Source of the DNA: Tardibacter sp963781025
GTDB lineage: Bacteria > Pseudomonadota > Alphaproteobacteria > Sphingomonadales > Sphingomonadaceae
Length of the DNA: 64,000 nt
Assembly (NCBI GenBank): GCA_963781025.1
Contig: CAWADU010000003.1
Location: forward strand, 1,860,001 to 1,924,000
Direction of reading: 5' to 3'
A program made the translations under genes and the position numbers. The first letter of the stretch is position 1; every line of letters starts with the position of its first letter. Positions 51,063 to 60,910 of the stretch are shown in pieces. The notes beneath the pieces are model-generated. The model was not told the DNA's origin. It did no database searches and saw nothing but the letters and a program-made list of their open reading frames with translations.

Positions 51063-51650
51063 ATGATGACGCGGCTGTTTCCATTTGCGATCCTGGCGCT
51101 CGCCAGCATCGCGACGGGCTGCACGACGGCGCCCACCGCGCAGGTCACGCGCTTTCATCTGGACCAGCCGATCGCGCACGGAAATATCGCCGTCCGCCCG
51201 TTGATGGAGCAGTCGGAGAACGCCTTGGAAATGCAGAGTTATCTGGCGGCGGTTGGTGGCGAGCTTGGCCGGTTGGGCTTTATGGTCAACCCCCAGCAGG
51301 GCGCTATCGAACAAATCGCAACGGTGAACGTGGAGCGCAGGATTCAGCCGTCAGCCCTCCCGCCGCGTTCGCCGGTTTCCATCGGGATTGGCGGGGGCAG
51401 CTTTGGCAATGGCGTGGGAATTGGCATCGGCACCAGTTTCGGCATCGGCAGAAAGAAATCGAACGATACCGCGGTGACGTTGCTGGAAGTGCAGATTAAA
51501 CGCGCGTCCGACGCAAGCGTGGTCTGGGAGGGGCGCGCCACATCGAGAACCGGCAGCGAATTGTCGCCGGGCGATGAGATCGGCCGGCTGGCAGCAGCCC
51601 TGTTCCGGGATTTTCCCGGTCCATCCGGCAAAACGGTGGAGGTGAAGTGA
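51063..51650 (+). CDS. DUF4136-like lipoprotein with a Gly/Ile-rich loop
   Basis: A 195-residue predicted lipoprotein. The signal FPFAILALASIATGC ends in a lipobox. The mature part has the strand-rich pattern of DUF4136-like lipoproteins (NVERRIQPS, TLLEVQIKRASDASVVWEGRA, LAAALFRDFPGPSG). A striking low-complexity loop follows position ~125: SIGIGGGSFGNGVGIGIGTS. The start ATG 51063 follows AAGGAC. The stop overlaps the GTG of the carboxypeptidase gene. Function unknown. Confidence 0.75.
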   Translation: MMTRLFPFAILALASIATGCTTAPTAQVTRFHLDQPIAHGNIAVRPLMEQSENALEMQSYLAAVGGELGRLGFMVNPQQGAIEQIATVNVERRIQPSALPPRSPVSIGIGGGSFGNGVGIGIGTSFGIGRKKSNDTAVTLLEVQIKRASDASVVWEGRATSRTGSELSPGDEIGRLAAALFRDFPGPSGKTVEVK

Positions 51651-52768
51651 CGCTATCGATTTCGTCGGCATTCGATGCCGGCAACATAGTCGTTCTTGCG
51701 GCGGGGCAGGATCTCGCCGACCTTGAAATCGCCAGGGACCTGAATTCCGAGTTCTATCAGTGGTTTCATTTTCGCGTCGCCGCGACAGCGCAGCGGCCCG
51801 TGACGCTTCGGATACTGAATTGCGGCGGTTCGGCCTATCCGGACGGCTGGAGCGGGTATGCCGCATGCGTGTCGGAAGATCGCGAGAACTGGATACGCGC
51901 GCGGACCAGCTATGCGGATGGCGTCCTGACAATCACGCACACGGCCGATTCCGGCGTCTTCTGGGTGGCCTATTTCCCGCCCTACTCACTTGAACGGCAT
52001 CATGATGTCGTCACCCGCATGGCCGGGCGCGAGGGGGCGGCGCTGGAAGCGCTGGGGCCGACGCTCGACGGGCGCGACATCGATCTCCTGACACTGGGCG
52101 ACGGGCCTTTGAAGGTCTGGCTCTACGCGCGCCAGCATCCTGGGGAGACAATGGCCGAATGGTGGATGGAAGGCGCGCTGGAGCGGCTGACCGACGCAGC
52201 CGACCCGGTCGCGCGTCGCCTGCGCCAGAAGGCGACCTTTTACATCGTCCCCAACATGAATCCGGATGGCAGCTTTCGCGGCCATCTGCGAACCAACGCC
52301 CTTGGCGTGAACCTCAATCGCGAATGGCACGCGCCATCGCTGGAACGCAGCCCGGAGGTCTACCACATACTGAACCGCATGGACGAAACCGGGGTGGATT
52401 TCGCCATAGACGTGCACGGCGACGAGACCATACCTTATGTGTTCGTCGCCGGTTTCGAAGGCATTCCCAATTGGACCGACCGGCAGGGCGAGCGTTACCG
52501 GCGCTATGCGCAGACGCTCCAGCGCCTGACGCCCGATTTCCAGACCCTGCATGGCTATGAGCAGTCGGCGCCCGGCAAGGCCAATATGTCGATGAGCACC
52601 AACCAGCTCGCCAACCGCTTCGGATGCGTGTCGATGACGCTTGAAATGCCGTTCAAGGACAATCACGACCTGCCCGATCCCATACAGGGCTGGTCCACCG
52701 CCCGGTCCAAGGCGCTTGCCCGCGATTGCCTGAGCGCGCTGCACGAAGTCATCGACGACATCAGGTAA
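51647..52768 (+). CDS. M14-family zinc carboxypeptidase (cytosolic carboxypeptidase-like)
   Basis: A 373-residue metallopeptidase. An N-terminal beta domain (about 1-115, FYQWFHFRVAATAQRPVTLRILN) precedes the M14 domain. The zinc ligands are His and Glu in YARQHPGETMAEWWMEG and His in DFAIDVHGDETIPY. The substrate region has NMNPDGSFRGHLRTNALGVNLNREW, and the catalytic Glu is in SMTLEMPFKDNHD. The domain order is that of the AGBL/cytosolic carboxypeptidase subfamily. The GTG start overlaps the upstream stop. No signal peptide. Confidence 0.92.
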   Translation: MTLSISSAFDAGNIVVLAAGQDLADLEIARDLNSEFYQWFHFRVAATAQRPVTLRILNCGGSAYPDGWSGYAACVSEDRENWIRARTSYADGVLTITHTADSGVFWVAYFPPYSLERHHDVVTRMAGREGAALEALGPTLDGRDIDLLTLGDGPLKVWLYARQHPGETMAEWWMEGALERLTDAADPVARRLRQKATFYIVPNMNPDGSFRGHLRTNALGVNLNREWHAPSLERSPEVYHILNRMDETGVDFAIDVHGDETIPYVFVAGFEGIPNWTDRQGERYRRYAQTLQRLTPDFQTLHGYEQSAPGKANMSMSTNQLANRFGCVSMTLEMPFKDNHDLPDPIQGWSTARSKALARDCLSALHEVIDDIR

Positions 52769-52848
52769 CTTGTTCTAACTTTGTTGAACCCTAGCGAGCG
52801 GACCCGGCTTGCGCTAAGCCTGCGGGATATGCCGGTCAGGAGAGCGCC

Positions 52849-53196
52849 ATGCAGTTTCTGAAGACGCTACTTTGGATCGCGGTTGCGGTTCTGGTGGCGC
52901 TGTTTGCCATCCGTAACAGTGCGCCCATCACGGTCAATCTGTGGAGCGACCTGCAGATGGTCACCCCGCTCTGGGTCATCGTTCTTTTGTCATTCCTGGC
53001 CGGCATGCTGCCGATGCTGGCGATCCATCGCGCCAGCCGCTGGCGCTGGCGGCGCAAGCTGGAGGCAGGCGAACGGCCGCTTGCCGACATGTCTGCCGCA
53101 ACCTATGCCGACGCCGCGGTGAGCGAACACATATTGGGTGACGATACCATTCCTCCCGCGGCCGCACCGATCGCGCCGCCCCCCGCCGGAAACTGA
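52849..53196 (+). CDS. LapA/DUF1049 small membrane protein
   Basis: A 115-residue membrane protein with two helices (LLWIAVAVLVALFAI and VIVLLSFLAGMLPMLAIH) separated by RNSAPITVNLWSDLQMVTP, the LapA/DUF1049 pattern. A basic cytoplasmic segment (RASRWRWRRKL) and a Pro/Ala-rich tail follow. In E. coli, LapA works with LapB in lipopolysaccharide control; here only the family is certain. It is three bases upstream of pyrF, a common pairing. AGGAGAGCGCC precedes the ATG. Confidence 0.9.
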   Translation: MQFLKTLLWIAVAVLVALFAIRNSAPITVNLWSDLQMVTPLWVIVLLSFLAGMLPMLAIHRASRWRWRRKLEAGERPLADMSAATYADAAVSEHILGDDTIPPAAAPIAPPPAGN

Positions 53197-53199
53197 ACC

Positions 53200-53874
53200 A
53201 TGTCGAGTTCCGTTTACATCGCCCTGGACACACCAGATATCGAGCACGCCAAGGCGATTGCGAAAGTGGTCAGGAACCATGTCGGCGGGATCAAGCTGGG
53301 GCTTGAGTTCTTCATGGCCAACGGTCGAGCCGGCGTGCGGGAGATGGCGAAGCTCGAGCTTCCGATCTTCCTCGACCTTAAATTCCACGACATCCCCAAT
53401 ACGGTCGCCAAGGCCATTCAGGCGCTGCGTCCGCTGGAGCCCGCGATCATCACCGTCCACGCCGCCGGCGGGCGGGCGATGATGGAAGACGCCAAGGCCG
53501 CGGCGCCTTCAGGTACGAAGGTCGTCGCGGTCACGGTGCTGACCTCGCTGGACGATGAGGACTTGACCTCCGTCGGGCTCAACGGCAATTCGCATGAGCA
53601 GGTCGAACGGTTGACCGCGCTTGCCAGGGAGTTGGGCCTGGACGGCATCGTCTGTTCGGGCAACGAGGTCGCCGCCGCCAAGACGGACTGGCACGACGGA
53701 TTCTTCGTTGTTCCCGGCGTCCGTCTGCAAAGCAACGCCACCGCCGACCAGAAGCGCGTGATGACTCCGCGCGCCGCGCGTGACGCGGGCGCGTCGATCC
53801 TTGTCGTCGGACGTCCTATAACCCAGGCCGAAGACCCCGACGCCGCCGCGAGGGCTATCGCGGCCACGCTGTAG
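53200..53874 (+). CDS. pyrF: Orotidine 5'-phosphate decarboxylase
   Basis: A 224-residue TIM-barrel enzyme, last step of UMP synthesis. The start is YIALDTPD. The catalytic DxKxxD block is in IFLDLKFHDIPNTV, substrate phosphate binding is in VVPGVRL, and SILVVGRPITQAEDP closes the barrel. Complete. Confidence 0.97.
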   Translation: MSSSVYIALDTPDIEHAKAIAKVVRNHVGGIKLGLEFFMANGRAGVREMAKLELPIFLDLKFHDIPNTVAKAIQALRPLEPAIITVHAAGGRAMMEDAKAAAPSGTKVVAVTVLTSLDDEDLTSVGLNGNSHEQVERLTALARELGLDGIVCSGNEVAAAKTDWHDGFFVVPGVRLQSNATADQKRVMTPRAARDAGASILVVGRPITQAEDPDAAARAIAATL

Positions 53875-53887
53875 CCAATGTTGCAAT

Positions 53888-53985
53888 TTGCCGTCGTCCC
53901 CGCGTAGGCGGGGATCCACGAACACGGTTGGATGAAGTTCAGCTACCGCAGTGTTCATGGATTCCGGCGCAAATCCGGGATGGCA
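53888..53985. repeat. Intergenic palindromic repeat between pyrF and trpF
   Basis: Contains GTCGTCCCCGCGTAGGCGGGGATCCA, a middle spacer, and GGATTCCGGCGCAAATCCGGGAT. It has the same two-ended layout as the elements at 25149 and 45471. Confidence 0.7.
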
Positions 53986-53999
53986 GGAAAGACGATACC

Positions 54000-54641
54000 G
54001 TGACGACCCGTGCCAAAATCTGTGGTCTTTCCGAACCGGCTTCGCTCGACGCGGCGGTGCGGGGCGGTGCATCGCACGTGGGTTTCGTCTTCTTTTCCAA
54101 AAGCCCGCGCAATGTCTCGCTCGAGCAGGTTGCGGCGCTTGCGCTGCGCGTGCCTGACCATGTCCGCCGGGCAGGCGTATTCGTCGATCCCGACGATGAT
54201 CTTGTCAGACACGCGGTTGCGGCAGGACGGCTGGACGTCATTCAATTGCATGGCGGAGAAAGCCCCGCCCGGGTCGCCGCGCTGAAAGCCCTGACGGGAG
54301 CGGAGGTCTGGAAGGCCATTCCCGTCCGCACGCGCGCCGATATTGATGCCGCCTGCGCCTACGCCGATGTCGCCGACCTGTTGCTGTTCGACGCCAAGCC
54401 GCCTAAGGGAGCGGACCTGCCGGGCGGGCTCGGGCTTCGCTTCGACTGGCGGCTCCTCAACGGTTATCGCGCGACGTCGCGCTGGGGGCTGTCGGGTGGG
54501 CTTGACCCCGCCAATGTCGTCGAAGCCATCGGGATCACCGGCGCGGAGCTGGTCGATGTGTCATCGGGCGTCGAGACGTCGCCGGGTGTGAAGTCGGTAG
54601 CGAAGATCGAGATGTTCTTGAAGGCAGTGAAAGAGGCATGA
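54000..54641 (+). CDS. trpF: Phosphoribosylanthranilate isomerase
   Basis: A 213-residue TIM barrel for the third step of tryptophan synthesis. It has TRAKICGL with the catalytic Cys near residue 7, GASHVGFVFFSKSPR, VIQLHGGE, LLLFDAKPPKG and the end VDVSSGVETSPGVKS. The start is the GTG at 54000 with AGGAAAG upstream. Four bases overlap with trpB. Confidence 0.97.
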   Translation: MTTRAKICGLSEPASLDAAVRGGASHVGFVFFSKSPRNVSLEQVAALALRVPDHVRRAGVFVDPDDDLVRHAVAAGRLDVIQLHGGESPARVAALKALTGAEVWKAIPVRTRADIDAACAYADVADLLLFDAKPPKGADLPGGLGLRFDWRLLNGYRATSRWGLSGGLDPANVVEAIGITGAELVDVSSGVETSPGVKSVAKIEMFLKAVKEA

Positions 54642-55852
54642 GCACACAGCCCAACAGTTTCCGGACGATGCCCGACGAGCGCGGCCACTTCGGTCAGTTC
54701 GGCGGCCGCTATGTCGCCGAAACGTTGATGCCGCTGATCCTCGATCTCGAACGCGAATACCGGACGGCGAAAGCCGATCCCGCGTTCAAGGCAGAAATGG
54801 ACGATCTGCTGAAGAATTATGTCGGCCGCGAGAGTCCGCTTTATTTCGCGCCGCGCCTGACGCAAGCGTTGGGCGGTGCCAAAATCTATCTGAAGCGCGA
54901 GGACCTGAACCACACCGGCGCGCACAAGATCAACAACTGCATCGGCCAGATCCTGCTTGCGCGGCGCATGGGCAAGACGCGGATCATCGCGGAGACCGGC
55001 GCGGGCCAGCACGGCGTCGCGACCGCCACCGTCGCCGCCCGCTTCGGGCTTCCCTGCACGATCTTCATGGGCGCGCTCGACATCGCCCGCCAACAGCCCA
55101 ATGTGTTCCGCATGAAGTTGCTGGGGGCAGAGGTCCGCCCCGTCGAATCCGGCGCGAAGACGCTGAAGGACGCGATGAACGAGGCGCTCCGCGACTGGGT
55201 GACGAACGTCCACGACACCTTCTATATCATCGGCACGGCGGCGGGCCCGCATCCCTACCCCGAGCTGGTGCGCGATTATCAATCGGTGATCGGCATCGAG
55301 GCCCGGAGGCAGATCCTGGAGCAGGCGGGCCGCCTGCCTGATCTCCTCATCGCCTGTGTCGGCGGCGGATCGAACGCGATCGGGCTGTTCCACCCCTTCC
55401 TCGATGACGCCTCAGTGAAGATGGTCGGCGTCGAGGCGGCGGGCCATGGCATCGAAACCGGCCAGCATGCCGCCAGCCTCGCGGGCGGACGGCCCGGCGT
55501 GCTTCACGGCAACAGGACCTATCTGCTGCAGGACAAGGACGGCCAGATCACCGAGGCGCATTCGATCTCGGCCGGGCTGGATTATCCCGGGATCGGCCCC
55601 GAACATAGCTGGCTGCATGAAAACGGCCGGGTCGACTATGTGCCGATCACCGATGATGAAGCGCTCGCCGCTTTCCAGAGGCTTTGCGCGCTGGAAGGCA
55701 TCATCCCCGCGCTTGAATCCAGCCATGCGCTGGCGGCGGCGGAAAAGATCGCGCCGAGGATGGGGAAGGACGAGATCATAGTCATCAATCTGAGCGGACG
55801 CGGCGACAAGGACATCTTCACCGTCGCCGAGGCGCTGGGGGTCCAACTGTGA
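54638..55852 (+). CDS. trpB: Tryptophan synthase beta chain
   Basis: A 404-residue PLP enzyme joining indole and serine. The PLP lysine is in LNHTGAHKINNCIGQ. The phosphate loop is CVGGGSNAIGLF. FGQFGGRYVAETLMPLILDLE, AETGAGQHGVATATVAARFG and EHSWLHENGRV are also typical. Complete. It overlaps trpF and trpA by four bases each, matching the alpha-beta complex. Confidence 0.98.
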   Translation: MSTQPNSFRTMPDERGHFGQFGGRYVAETLMPLILDLEREYRTAKADPAFKAEMDDLLKNYVGRESPLYFAPRLTQALGGAKIYLKREDLNHTGAHKINNCIGQILLARRMGKTRIIAETGAGQHGVATATVAARFGLPCTIFMGALDIARQQPNVFRMKLLGAEVRPVESGAKTLKDAMNEALRDWVTNVHDTFYIIGTAAGPHPYPELVRDYQSVIGIEARRQILEQAGRLPDLLIACVGGGSNAIGLFHPFLDDASVKMVGVEAAGHGIETGQHAASLAGGRPGVLHGNRTYLLQDKDGQITEAHSISAGLDYPGIGPEHSWLHENGRVDYVPITDDEALAAFQRLCALEGIIPALESSHALAAAEKIAPRMGKDEIIVINLSGRGDKDIFTVAEALGVQL

Positions 55853-56673
55853 CCGATCGTTTGGCTAGCTGCTTCGCGACGTGCCGCGCCGAGGGTCGCG
55901 CCGCGCTGGTGACTTTCGTGACGGGTGGCGATCCCACCCCGGACCGCACGGCGGAAGTGCTCGACGCATTGGTGGCGGGCGGGGCCGATGTGATCGAACT
56001 CGGCCTGCCCTTCACCGATCCGATGGCGGACGGCCCGGCGATCCAGAAAGCAAATCTGCGGGCGTTGGCGGCGGGCATCACGACTGACGGCCTGTTCGAA
56101 ATCGCACGGGATTTCCGGTCGCGCCACCCGCAAGTGCCGCTTGTCATGATGGGTTATTTCAACACCATCAGCCAGCGGGGCGTTGAGCGTTTCGCCGCCG
56201 ATGCAAGGGCTGCTGGCGTCGACGGCGTGATCTGCGTCGACGTGCCGCCCGAGGAAGACGATGAGCTTGGCCCGCAGCTTCGCGCCGAGGGCCTGCACCT
56301 GATCCGGCTGGCGACGCCGACCAGCGACGCCAAGCGGCTGCCCGCGATCCTCGATGGCGCAAGCGGTTTCCTTTATTATGTCGCGGTCGCCGGCATCACG
56401 GGCACGCGTTCCGCCGACGAGGCCGATATCAGAGCCGCCGTCGTCAGGCTGAAGCAGGCGACAGAACTTCCGGTAGCGGTGGGCTTTGGCGTGCGCACGC
56501 CTGAGCAGGCCGTCGCCATCGCCCGTGCGGCGGACGGGGTCGTCGTCGGCTCGGCGATCGTGGAACTGATCGGCAAATCCGCCGGTGATGAAAATCTCGG
56601 CGTACAGCTTGAAGCCCTGGTCGGCGGTCTTTCCAAGGCCGTCCGCAATGCAAGATCGAAGGAGGCCGTATGA
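55849..56673 (+). CDS. trpA: Tryptophan synthase alpha chain
   Basis: A 274-residue TIM barrel that cleaves indole-glycerol phosphate. The catalytic Glu is in VIELGLPFTDPMADGPAIQ with the Asp in the same block. VPPEEDDELGPQLRAEGLHLIRLATPTS, YVAVAGITGTRSA and GFGVRTPEQAVAIARAADGVVVGSAIV are present. Complete. It overlaps trpB and accD. Confidence 0.98.
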   Translation: MTDRLASCFATCRAEGRAALVTFVTGGDPTPDRTAEVLDALVAGGADVIELGLPFTDPMADGPAIQKANLRALAAGITTDGLFEIARDFRSRHPQVPLVMMGYFNTISQRGVERFAADARAAGVDGVICVDVPPEEDDELGPQLRAEGLHLIRLATPTSDAKRLPAILDGASGFLYYVAVAGITGTRSADEADIRAAVVRLKQATELPVAVGFGVRTPEQAVAIARAADGVVVGSAIVELIGKSAGDENLGVQLEALVGGLSKAVRNARSKEAV

Positions 56674-57521
56674 GCTGGCTCACCCGCGTCCGGCAGCGCC
56701 TGCCGTTCCTCCCCAAGCGCGAAACACCGGACAATCTCTGGCACAAATGCCGCGGGTGCGGACAGATGCTGTTCACCAAGGAGTTCCATGAGAATCTTTC
56801 GGTGTGCCCGAAATGCGATTTCCATGAGCGCATCGGCCCGGACGCGCGCTTCCATCAGTTGTTCGACGGCGGATATCACCGTATCGCCTCACCGATGGTC
56901 GGCGAAGATCCGCTAAAGTTCCGCGACTCCAAACGCTACAGCGACCGGATCAAGGCGGCCCGCGCAACGACCAAGGAACAGGACGCCTTCGTCAGCGCGG
57001 TCGGCGAGATCGAAGGACAGACCACCGTCGTCGGCGTCCAGAACTTCGCCTTCATGGGCGGTTCGATGGGGCAGGCGGTCGGCGCCGCCTTTGTCGCGGG
57101 CGCCCGCGCCGCGACCGAGCGCAAGGCGCCTTTCGTCGTCTTCACCGCTGCCGGAGGCGCGCGGATGCAGGAGGGCATTCTTTCGCTGATGCAGATGCCC
57201 AGGACGACGGTAGCGATCGCCGAACTGCGGGAAGCCCGGCTACCTTATATCGTCGTCCTCACCGATCCGACCACCGGCGGCGTCACCGCCTCCTACGCCA
57301 TGCTTGGCGATATCCAGATCTCCGAACCCGGCGCGCTGATCGGTTTTGCCGGACAACGGGTGATCGAGAATACAATCCGCGAGAAACTGCCCGAAGGGTT
57401 CCAGCGCGCCGAATATCTGCTGGCGCATGGCATGCTGGATATGGTCGTCGACCGCCGGTCGTTGCGCGAGACGTTGGGCCGGGTGATCGGTCTTTTGATG
57501 CCCCAGCCGCAACCTGCCTGA
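56670..57521 (+). CDS. accD: Acetyl-CoA carboxylase carboxyltransferase subunit beta
   Basis: A 283-residue subunit of the first committed enzyme of fatty-acid synthesis. The zinc ribbon is WHKCRGCGQM and VCPKCDFHERIGPDAR; the carboxyltransferase domain has NFAFMGGSMGQAVG, FTAAGGARMQEGILSLMQM, LTDPTTGGVTASYAMLGD and GFAGQRVIENTI. Complete. Following trpA and preceding folC is standard in alphaproteobacteria. Confidence 0.98.
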   Translation: MSWLTRVRQRLPFLPKRETPDNLWHKCRGCGQMLFTKEFHENLSVCPKCDFHERIGPDARFHQLFDGGYHRIASPMVGEDPLKFRDSKRYSDRIKAARATTKEQDAFVSAVGEIEGQTTVVGVQNFAFMGGSMGQAVGAAFVAGARAATERKAPFVVFTAAGGARMQEGILSLMQMPRTTVAIAELREARLPYIVVLTDPTTGGVTASYAMLGDIQISEPGALIGFAGQRVIENTIREKLPEGFQRAEYLLAHGMLDMVVDRRSLRETLGRVIGLLMPQPQPA

Positions 57522-57536
57522 GGGCTGGGTCCGACC

Positions 57537-58865
57537 ATGGCCGACGGGGCTAGATCGGAACACGAAGGGCTGCAACGCCAGCTCAACCGGTTGGCCGCGC
57601 TGTCCCCCGGCAGCGACATACTTGGCCTGGAACGAATTCGGCGGCTGCTGGCGAAGCTGGGCGATCCGCATGAATCACTGCCGCCCGTGTTTCACGTCGC
57701 GGGAACCAACGGCAAGGGTTCGACCTGCGCATATCTTCGCGCCTGCCTCGAAGCGGCAGGCCTGAAGGTCCACGTCTATACCAGCCCCCATCTCGTCCGC
57801 TTCAACGAACGCATCCGGCTGGCTGGGCGGCTGATCGGGGACGAGGTGCTGGCCGACGTGCTGGGCGAGGTGCTGGACGCAAACGGCGGCGACGAAATCA
57901 GCTTTTTCGAGGCGACGACCGCCGCCGCCTTCCTCGCCTTTTCACGAAGTCCGGCGGATGCTTGCGTGATCGAGGTCGGTCTGGGCGGACGGCTGGACGC
58001 GACCAACGTCATCGCCGCCCCCGCCGCCTGCGGCATCGCCCAGCTTGGCGTCGATCATCAATCATTCCTTGGCGAAACCATCGAACAGATCGCCGTCGAA
58101 AAGGCGGGGATCGCCAAGCCCGGCACGCCGGTCGTGCTTTCCCGCTACGCCGAGCGGCTGCTCGCGGTCGTCACCGAGACGGTGGGCGCGGCGGGTGGCA
58201 AGCCGATCATACGCGGGGTCGAATGGGACGCTGCGGCCTATGAGGGTCATCTCTATTACCGGGATGGCGCAGGCCGGCTCGAACTGCCCGTTCCGCGCCT
58301 TGTGGGCGGGCATCAGCTCGACAATGCCGCGTTGGCCGTCGCCATGCTGCGCCATCAATCCGAAGTCCATGTTCCGGCGGCTGCGATCAGGGCGGGACTC
58401 GGTTGGGCCGAATGGCCGGCACGGATGCAGAAGCTGGAGCCCGGCCCGTTGCACGACATGCTGCCGCCCGGGGCGGCGCTGTGGCTTGACGGCGGCCATA
58501 ACCCGGCGGCAGCGCGGGTGATCGCCGATACCGTGCGTGAATTCGCGCAGGGAGATGGTTCGGTGCTGATGGTGCTGGGTATGCTCGCCAACAAGGATGC
58601 CGCTGGTTTTCTCAAGCCGTTCGCCGGATTGCTGACGGCGGTGTACGCGGTTCCCGTCCCCCATCACGACAGTCACGCGCCACCGGCTTTGGCCGCAGTC
58701 GCGAAGAACAATGGAATCGCCGCCGTCGCCTCCACCGATGTGCGGGACGCGCTCGGCCGAATCAGTCGCGCCGCCGATCGCTCGCAGCCCCCGTTCGTCC
58801 TGATCGCGGGGTCGCTGTACCTTGCCGGCGACGTGCTTCGTGACAATGGTCAACTGCCGGAATGA
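57537..58865 (+). CDS. folC: Bifunctional folylpolyglutamate synthase/dihydrofolate synthase
   Basis: A 442-residue Mur-ligase-like enzyme that adds glutamate to folates. The P-loop is FHVAGTNGKGSTCAYLR. It has VYTSPHLVRFNERIRL, VIEVGLGGRLDATNV, GVDHQSFLGETIEQIAVEKAGI and the C-terminal WLDGGHNPAAARVI. Complete. It starts 15 bases after accD and ends the operon. Confidence 0.97.
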   Translation: MADGARSEHEGLQRQLNRLAALSPGSDILGLERIRRLLAKLGDPHESLPPVFHVAGTNGKGSTCAYLRACLEAAGLKVHVYTSPHLVRFNERIRLAGRLIGDEVLADVLGEVLDANGGDEISFFEATTAAAFLAFSRSPADACVIEVGLGGRLDATNVIAAPAACGIAQLGVDHQSFLGETIEQIAVEKAGIAKPGTPVVLSRYAERLLAVVTETVGAAGGKPIIRGVEWDAAAYEGHLYYRDGAGRLELPVPRLVGGHQLDNAALAVAMLRHQSEVHVPAAAIRAGLGWAEWPARMQKLEPGPLHDMLPPGAALWLDGGHNPAAARVIADTVREFAQGDGSVLMVLGMLANKDAAGFLKPFAGLLTAVYAVPVPHHDSHAPPALAAVAKNNGIAAVASTDVRDALGRISRAADRSQPPFVLIAGSLYLAGDVLRDNGQLPE

Positions 58866-58923
58866 CGCTGTCCTGCGATGAAAAGCGGGCGCCTTTTTCC
58901 CCGAAAAAGATTTTCGTCAATTC

Positions 58924-58948
58924 GTTAACAAATTCAAATCTCGTTAAC
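58924..58948. promoter_or_regulatory. Paired CGTTAAC sites upstream of the flagellar regulator gene
   Basis: GTTAAC occurs at 58924-58929 and 58943-58948, both preceded by C, 19 bases apart on the same face of the helix, and ends 53 bases before the start codon. The core TTAAC is the half site recognised by the cell-cycle regulator CtrA in alphaproteobacteria, but the spacing is not the classical TTAA-N7-TTAAC. Confidence 0.35.
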
Positions 58949-59001
58949 CAATGGCGGGCTATCCAACTATTCAATCTACGTGACGCTTGAAGGGGGACAA
59001 G

Positions 59002-60184
<1,183 letters not shown>

Positions 60185-60193
60185 GCCGGTGCT

Positions 60194-60511
60194 TCAGACC
60201 GACCGCACATTTGCATAGACACGGCTGGCCCGGCCCGACCGTGCCGTCTGCTCCGCGCATTCCTGCTGCTGCCGGCGCGCTCGGTCCATCGCCGCGCCAA
60301 TTTCGATGCCTCTGCCCTGCGCGATCCGCAGCGCATCGAGGACCTCGAGCCTCAACCTCGTGTCCTCCGCCAGCCTGCCAAGCGCGCCGAGCAGGCCGAG
60401 GCGAACCGCCTCATAGCGTTCGACGGCAAACCAGTCGCCCTCGCGCGCCGCCGTCAACGCTTCGTCGCCAAGCGTTTGCAGATCGGCAATTATGGCGGCG
60501 ACTGCCGTCAC
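60194..60511 (-). CDS. Small helical protein in FliT position (flagellar chaperone candidate)
   Basis: A 105-residue mostly helical, Ala/Arg-rich protein (LGDEALTAAREGDWFAVERYEAVRLGLLGAL, EVLDALRIAQGRGIEIGAAMDRARRQQQ). Its start overlaps the fliS stop by four bases. FliT, a chaperone of FliD, is often encoded just after fliS, has this size and is poorly conserved, so FliT-like function is likely by position only. Confidence 0.65.
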   Translation of the reverse strand: MTAVAAIIADLQTLGDEALTAAREGDWFAVERYEAVRLGLLGALGRLAEDTRLRLEVLDALRIAQGRGIEIGAAMDRARRQQQECAEQTARSGRASRVYANVRSV

Positions 60512-60891
60512 GGGCGGATCTGACGCCAGGCATCGGCGATTTCGCCAATCGCATGTGTCGCTTCCTGAAGATGCGTCGCCTGATTGTCGGATCCCGCCGC
60601 GATCACTTTCCGCCGCACATATTCGTAAACCCCTGCAAGGGATCGCGCGACATCGCTGCCCCGGCCGAAATCGAGACTCAATTCGAGGCCGTTCAGAATG
60701 GACAGCGCCTTGCTGAGCCGCTGGCTCTTCAAAGCCAGGTCGCCGTTGCCAAGCGCGATTGCAGCCTGACGCAGACAGGAAAACAGCTCCTCATACAGCA
60801 GCTCGATCAGCCGGTGCGGGCTTGCCTGTTCGGTTCTGGTAGAGGTGTCGATGGCGGCATAACTCTGCCGTGCGCGTTGCGCCTGTAACAT
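60508..60891 (-). CDS. fliS: Flagellar secretion chaperone FliS
   Basis: A 127-residue four-helix chaperone that holds flagellin before export. The pattern is QSYAAIDTSTRTEQASPHRLIELLYEELFSCLRQA, typical of the FliS N-terminal half (Y...P..L...LYD), then KSQRLSKALSILNGLELSLDFGRGSDVARSLAGVYEYVRRKV. It lies 19 bases after fliD and is coupled to the FliT-like gene. Confidence 0.92.
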   Translation of the reverse strand: MLQAQRARQSYAAIDTSTRTEQASPHRLIELLYEELFSCLRQAAIALGNGDLALKSQRLSKALSILNGLELSLDFGRGSDVARSLAGVYEYVRRKVIAAGSDNQATHLQEATHAIGEIADAWRQIRP

Positions 60892-60910
60892 CTGTTGTTT
60901 CCTGCGCTGA

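Noticed and set aside
60185..60888. The ~230-residue tail of the flagellar activator frame
   Set aside because: It is antisense to fliS and the FliT-like gene, and results from the frameshift at 60070.
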